A stretch of 64,000 nt of DNA from Solea solea. Taxonomy: Eukaryota; Chordata; Actinopteri; Pleuronectiformes; Soleidae. The stretch is taken from contig NC_081136.1 in the NCBI RefSeq assembly GCF_958295425.1, forward strand, positions 1-64,000, in the 5' to 3' direction. The translations under genes and the position numbers were made by a program. The notes beneath the pieces were generated by a model, which had not been told where the DNA came from, did no database searches, and saw nothing but the letters and a program-made list of their open reading frames with translations. Positions 60,301 through 64,000 of the stretch are shown in pieces (within the stretch, counting starts at the first letter, position 1; every line of letters starts with the position of its first letter).

Positions 60301-63300
60301 TTTAATTTTCCCTACATTCGTGCCATGGATATTTTTAATCGCATTAATTTTGTATCATATATATTTGTGGGAACCTTTGAGAATTAAGGAAGTGTCCACC
60401 TTGTGGGTGAGTTGGGATGAAATTATGCATAATATATTTCTGATGTAGTCTCATATTGGAAAGCATTATTTTTAATACGCTAATTATGATTAGATACATA
60501 TTGCCTAAACTCACACATGCACTCTATTTGAAAATCTACAGAGAGTTTTGTTTCTTCAGGATCTACCTGCATTTCCCTTTTACCAACTTGTCATGGTTTC
60601 TTGCTCTTACTATAAAGGAACTCTACTCCCTCATGTTTTCTCTGGACTGGGTGAGCACCAAGGCCCAGATTATGGGTCCAGCCCACCTCATCAATGACTA
60701 TGTGGAGTATGGACCAATTCTGGATAAAGAGGTCAGCAGATAACAGGACATTATTGTGTAGATAATGTAAAAAAAAAAAAAGTAATGGTGGTTCAGCTGT
60801 CCATTGTCCTCTCTCCATGAAACACTGTGAGTTGAATAGAAAGTTTATCCATCTGTTATTTTCCCTCAACGCCATTTTTGATTATTTGCTTTATAAAGAG
60901 TGTTTATAAAGTTTTTTTGCCCTCCATTGTTTTCTGTCTTGTGGTCCCTTCCCAATTTCCAATCATTGCATGAGTCCTGATTCAATAATTAGCAAATGGT
61001 TTATCAGACATGAGTGGAGAAGCATGGGGCTACACACTTGATTAACCAGGACATGCACTGTTGGAAGTCATTGTTCTTCTCTGACAGAATAGTGGATTAA
61101 TCTTGTGTGTGCGTGTGTGCGTGTGTGCGTGCTCACTCGCGTAATACCAGGATTTAATTATTTTCAACATCCGCTCTACCTCAATAGATTTCTAACTTTA
61201 TTATTACAGCACCAACATGCACAAAGTGCTTCACAATAATATATGTATATATATGTATATATATGTATATATATATATATGTATATATATGTTTGTATGT
61301 ATATATGTGTATATATATATATATGTATGTATATATTGATTAAACATTTTATTTATGGATTTAACAACAATAACAATGCTGTAAACCTAAGAAAACATGG
61401 ATTTTTATTATCATCAAAGTTCACAAGAGGTTAGACAAGTAAAAAGTAGGATTAGGGCAAACATCAAAAATGGAATTTTGTGTGGAGAATGGGAACGTAT
61501 GTGACTGGATCTAGGAATTAGTCAGTGATTATGCTTCTGCCATCCTGAATGAAGAAAAGGTCTTCTTATGTAAGGGAGCAAGACTTGTGCCCCTTTTAAT
61601 AGGAACTTGTTTTTGTCTGTCCCCCTAGAACAGTGAGGTGCGCAGTCAGTTCCAGGAGTTCCTCTCTCTGAACGGGCACCAGCTGGAGCAGCGTCCTTTC
61701 CCTGACGTGGTGCAGCTTGCTCTGTCTCAGCCACCCACCTCTGAAGTTTACAGACAGGCTCTGCTGCAGGCACAGAAACGAGTCAGCACTGGGAAACTCT
61801 ACTTTGACTGGCTGTACGCAAGCAAGCAAATGTTTTTTTTATGGTGTTTTGTCTCAGGAATGCATTGACCATGATGTAAATCTTGTAAGCACATATTTCT
61901 ACAGTACACAGAAAGACTAAGGGGACCATTATTAGGTAGGTAAGTGCATAAGTACTGTAGGGGAGTACATAGGTAGGTCGATACCATATATGGGTAGGAA
62001 GGTAGGTACTATTGGTTGGTCAATATGTAGTTACCACAGGGAGGTAACCATAATAGGACGTAGAAATAGGTAAACACAGTTGTTTCCTGTGGGTGTTAAG
62101 GATGGTCTTAACACCCACACCCAGGGGGTCGAGTGGCTCAGTGGTGAAGACCGGTACTCTGTGTGCAAAAGAATTCATGTTCGCAAGTTCAACTCCACCC
62201 CTGGCGGGTTGTACTCAATTCCCTTGTAAGTTGCTTTGGATAAAAGGTCTGTGCTAAATGACATGCAATGTAAAGTCTTCTTATCAAAGTAGGGTCTATA
62301 TTCTTACACGTGTGTGTGTGTGTGTGTGTTTTCTCTTTCAGGAATAAGAGCAGTGTAGAGAGTCTGTCCCTCCTGGTGATCCACCCCCACCAGGGCTCCA
62401 TCTACTCTGCCTGCTTCTCCAATGATGGTGCCAAGATTGCCACCTGTGGAGCCAGCAAGACACTCAAGGTATCGAAGCAGACATGTTTTCCTCATGTGTA
62501 TTTGTGAATATGTGTTTGTGTATATTGTTACTGGCAAATTGTTGCCTGTGAGACAAATTCGTGGGAAATTTGAAGAGCACTCCACTTCAAGTCCAGATGG
62601 GAAAAAAATAAATGAAAATGCAGTACATTTGGCACAAATTAGGGAATTTGGGTATTTATCTGGACCCAGGAAACAGATAACATACAAAAGCATTTGCAAT
62701 GCCTGATAATAAAGAGGTTCAAACAAATTTACTAGTTAAAAAGAACACCCAGATCACTGAATCCACAAATTAATTTAATAAACAGTTGTGGTCATATTGA
62801 ATTAATTGTCTACTTTTACAGCAATATGTTTTACTGTGTATAGCTGCTGTAATCATTCCTGTGTGCACAGGTGTTTAAAAGCACATCCGGTGAGAAGCTC
62901 ACAGAGATCCAGGCCCATGACGATGAGGTGCTCTGCTGTGCCTTCTCCTCAGACGACAGTCTCCTTGCAACCTGCTCCAGTGACCGGAAAGTAAAGGTAA
63001 GTGGAAAACAACCCAATCAGATGTCATACGGATTCATGTTTTTAATATTTAGTTTATACTTTACTTTTAATCAAAACATATAAGGTTCTGGTACATATAC
63101 ACATACATCCCTACCCACGGCACTGAAGTGAAGACACTTCAATATCAACAAATATAAACAATTAACAATTCAATATCAATATAACAATGGTTCAATATAC
63201 TGTATATCAATATAAAGTCTATACACTGTGCAATTGCACTTTGAGCCATAACTTCCATGAATTCTTTACATCAGGTGTGTGAAAAGTGCCTTAAAAGTCT

Positions 63301-64000
63301 TTTAAAACTGCATTTAGACAGTTTCAATACATTTCACGATAACTATCTGACATTTATCTGAGTAATTATCATTGTCAACACATTGTAAACAGAGGAATTA
63401 AATGATTAAACTGGCCAAGCATAACAGCTAAAATATCAGCATCATATATTGACCATAGGCTGCACTGCCTAAATTCATTATTTAATTGTTTAAGATGGGC
63501 TAATCTCTTCAAACTCAATTGACGTCAGCACCAAACATATATATGTAAAGATAAACTAAAGAGTGAATAAATAGAAACTTATTTTTGTGATTTCTATCCT
63601 AAATCTCTGCACAAAGGTTTGGAATGTGGAGCGTGCCATGCTGCTGCGGGTCTTTGCAGATGAGCATGAAGAGCAGGTCAACCACTGCCAGTTTACAAAC
63701 ATGAGGCGACAACTTCTCCTGGCCACCTGCTCCAACGACAAGTTCTTGAATGTCAAGGTTATAAACACCTATCCGTCCATTGTGTGATCTGTTTCCAAAT
63801 TTACTTTAAATAAATTGCACTAACGAGTAAAATAACCACATTGTTCCACTTCTTATAACAAGGATATATGTTTCTCTTTTTTTCTTTATTTCACTCTCTC
63901 TTTCTCTAGTCCTCATTTGTATTTCTTTTTTTTTCTTATAGGTGTGGAACCTGAACAAGCCTTCCTCCCAGAACACCATGTTTGGCCACTTCGAGCCAGT
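47664..64000 (+). CDS. APAF1: Apoptotic protease-activating factor 1 (5' part, runs off window)
   Basis: APAF1 binds cytochrome c and dATP in the cytosol, forms the apoptosome and activates caspase-9. Exons joined in phase: 47664-47807, 48123-48312, 48935-49132, 49329-49518, 50097-50209, 50325-50456, 51277-51515, 52131-52298, 59963-60094, 60618-60731, 61629-61813, 62342-62468, 62871-62996, 63617-63757 and 63942-64000+. They give about 752 of roughly 1250 residues. Residues 1-95 form the CARD (start MALEEAARSC). The NB-ARC has a P-loop GMAGSGKS (K162), Walker B LLILDDIWD (D247/D248), sensor LLTTR (R269) and GSPL (323-326). The winged-helix LHD is at 441-443. WD40 repeats begin near 610, with three complete and a fourth started. 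All nucleotide-binding motifs are intact. The ATG at 47664 was chosen because CARD homology starts there. The exon 14 donor is ambiguous (63751 or 63757). Exon 8 to exon 9 spans a repeat-filled 7.7-kb intron. Confidence 0.95.
49701..49748. repeat. Perfect 18-bp hairpin in APAF1 intron 4
   Basis: ATCCTAGAATAAGGAGCA (49701-49718) and its exact reverse complement (49731-49748) flank a 12-nt loop. The upstream words CTTAGGGAAAGTATTCC and CATTTGACCC belong to a known fish interspersed repeat, so this looks like a foldback-truncated copy of it. Confidence 0.85.
50620..50670. repeat. (AAT)n and (GA)n microsatellites in APAF1 intron 6
   Basis: AATAATAACAATAATAATAA-type triplets followed closely by a short AGAGAGAGAG run. 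Confidence 0.8.
51955..52085 (+). mobile_element. tRNA-derived SINE fragment in APAF1 intron 7
   Basis: Begins near a B-box-like GGTTCAAATCCC, then the common fish SINE body (CTGCATGTCATTCCCCCTCT, TTTCCTGTCTCTC) and a tail with ATTAAAGGCAAAAGCCC followed by TA repeats. The A-box half is missing, so it is 5'-truncated. It ends about 45 bp before exon 8 of APAF1. Confidence 0.75.
52515..52617. repeat. Two tandem 51-bp hairpin-forming repeats
   Basis: Two copies of a segment starting ATTAGGGTTCGAGCAACAAG and ending before the next ATTAGGG. Within each, AGGGTTC can pair with GAACCCT (GAAACCT in copy 2). This word is widespread in teleost genomes as the edge of the repeat family that follows. Confidence 0.75.
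52640..54892. repeat. Long intronic repeat, copy A (about 2.25 kb)
   Basis: First of three tandem copies in APAF1 intron 8. It opens with TTTTTGAGGCCTTTCCCATA (about 52655) and closes with GACATGCGCGGGGACGCCGC. The first half repeats words such as GATCCGAACCAAACTTGCTA and CAGCGCCCCCTGGTGACAGC. The second half is a nested array in which AACAGGAAGT recurs roughly ten times. Short open frames on the minus strand here are repeat-derived. Confidence 0.85.
54893..57137. repeat. Long intronic repeat, copy B
   Basis: Same order of words as copy A with scattered substitutions and a different short stretch near 55040-55160 (ATGTCGGGTTTAACG). It ends at GACGCCGCTGAAAATAAC, where the TACTGAAAATAACTAG tandem and the GC foldback begin. 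Confidence 0.85.
57130..57310. repeat. GC-rich foldback module 1 with 16-bp tandem leader
   Basis: Four copies of a roughly 16-bp TGAAAATAACTAGTAC unit lead into a 127-bp palindromic module (57184-57310). The outer arms are 23 bp, perfect and contain ACCGCGCGCGGT (57184-57206, 57288-57310). Nested pairs are TGAACGGGT/ACCCGTTCA, CACGCGGG/CCCGCGTG and GCCGTG/CACGGC. CpG density is far above the surrounding intron. Confidence 0.88.
57312..57345. repeat. (ATT)n microsatellite
   Basis: ATT triplets at the start of intronic repeat copy C, matching shorter runs at the same place in copies A and B. Confidence 0.85.
57346..59590. repeat. Long intronic repeat, copy C
   Basis: Third copy, closer to copy A in its opening (GGGGCCAATAAATGCGGCG) than to copy B. 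Its nested AACAGGAAGT array is shorter by part of one sub-repeat (around 59160-59230). Confidence 0.85.
59590..59740. repeat. GC-rich foldback module 2
   Basis: Second copy of the 127-bp palindrome (59614-59740), identical by eye to 57184-57310, with three leader repeats. It ends the repeat block 222 bp before APAF1 exon 9. Confidence 0.88.
61090..61335. repeat. GT/GC and TATG microsatellites in APAF1 intron 10
   Basis: A GTGTGTGCGTGTGTGCG run (about 61105-61130) and a TATATG-rich tract (about 61243-61335), with a short interspersed-repeat end (ATTACAGCACCAACATGC) between them. Confidence 0.8.
62088..62119. repeat. Perfect 13-bp hairpin next to SINE
   Basis: TGTGGGTGTTAAG (62088-62100) pairs exactly with CTTAACACCCACA (62107-62119) around GATGGT, at the 5' edge of the following SINE in APAF1 intron 11. 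Confidence 0.85.
62122..62277 (+). mobile_element. tRNA-derived SINE in APAF1 intron 11
   Basis: The head GAGTGGCTCAGTGGTGAAGA resembles a tRNA A box and GTTCGCAAGTTCAACTCC a B box. The tail TTGCTTTGGATAAAAGG.TCTG.CTAAATGACATGCAATG is the common fish LINE2-type SINE end. It lies about 65 bp before APAF1 exon 12. Confidence 0.75.
62311..62331. repeat. (TG)n microsatellite by the exon 12 acceptor
   Basis: A pure TG run followed by TTTTCTCTTTCAG, the acceptor of APAF1 exon 12. Length changes here could affect the pyrimidine tract. Confidence 0.85.

Noticed and set aside
61814..61868. Read-through of APAF1 exon 11 into a short alternative C terminus
   Set aside because: A frame does continue for 18 codons past the donor, but the phase-correct junction to exon 12 restores the conserved WD40 sequence, so it is intron.

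Overview
The window looks like the left end of a ray-finned (teleost) fish chromosome, running from the telomere inward to the first genes. The evidence is vertebrate-type telomeric repeat with the C-rich strand on +, GT-AG spliced vertebrate genes, and several repeat classes typical of teleosts (V-SINE, Penelope-like element, LINE tails, tRNA-SINE fragments). The species cannot be named from sequence alone.

Region 1 (1-25786) is a subtelomere. Degenerate telomeric repeat (CCCTAA mixed with CCCTTA) opens the window. It alternates with twelve nearly identical copies of a 1559-bp non-coding core plus one 409-bp truncated copy. Ten cores are preceded by the same 227-bp telomeric stretch, so the true repeating module is 1786 bp, joined by spacers of 7, 191, 233, 272 or 880 bp. 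Most spacers carry a second, 5'-truncated copy of the core's 3' end (409, 85, 16 or about 6 nt). All of these share one 3' end and have telomeric repeat on the broken side. Each core holds a 122-nt hairpin whose three non-Watson-Crick positions are all G-U pairs in + strand RNA. I find no convincing protein gene here.

Region 2 (25787-29430) is a decayed retroelement. A Pro/Ser/Thr-rich plus SGNH-hydrolase-like reading frame is followed in the same orientation by a frameshifted Penelope-type reverse transcriptase. It stops after a Cys motif, and no GIY-YIG endonuclease is visible. The last core copy is fused directly to this region.

Region 3 (29430-39160) is gene-poor: AT-rich repeats, a full-length V-SINE with a 13-bp target-site duplication, a 59-bp tandem duplication, a LINE tail, a short interstitial telomeric motif and CpG-rich patches that may be promoters. 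A weak minus-strand spliced candidate lies at 30402-30633.

Region 4 (39163-64000) holds two convincing + strand genes. TCP11L2 has nine coding exons that I could join in frame to 526 residues. APAF1 starts at 47664 and leaves the window in exon 15, after its CARD, NB-ARC, winged-helix/helical domain and first WD40 repeats. APAF1 intron 8 (7.7 kb) contains three copies of a roughly 2.25-kb repeat and two copies of a GC-rich 127-bp foldback module. Both genes are on human 12q23, but here they lie within about 40-64 kb of the presumed chromosome end.
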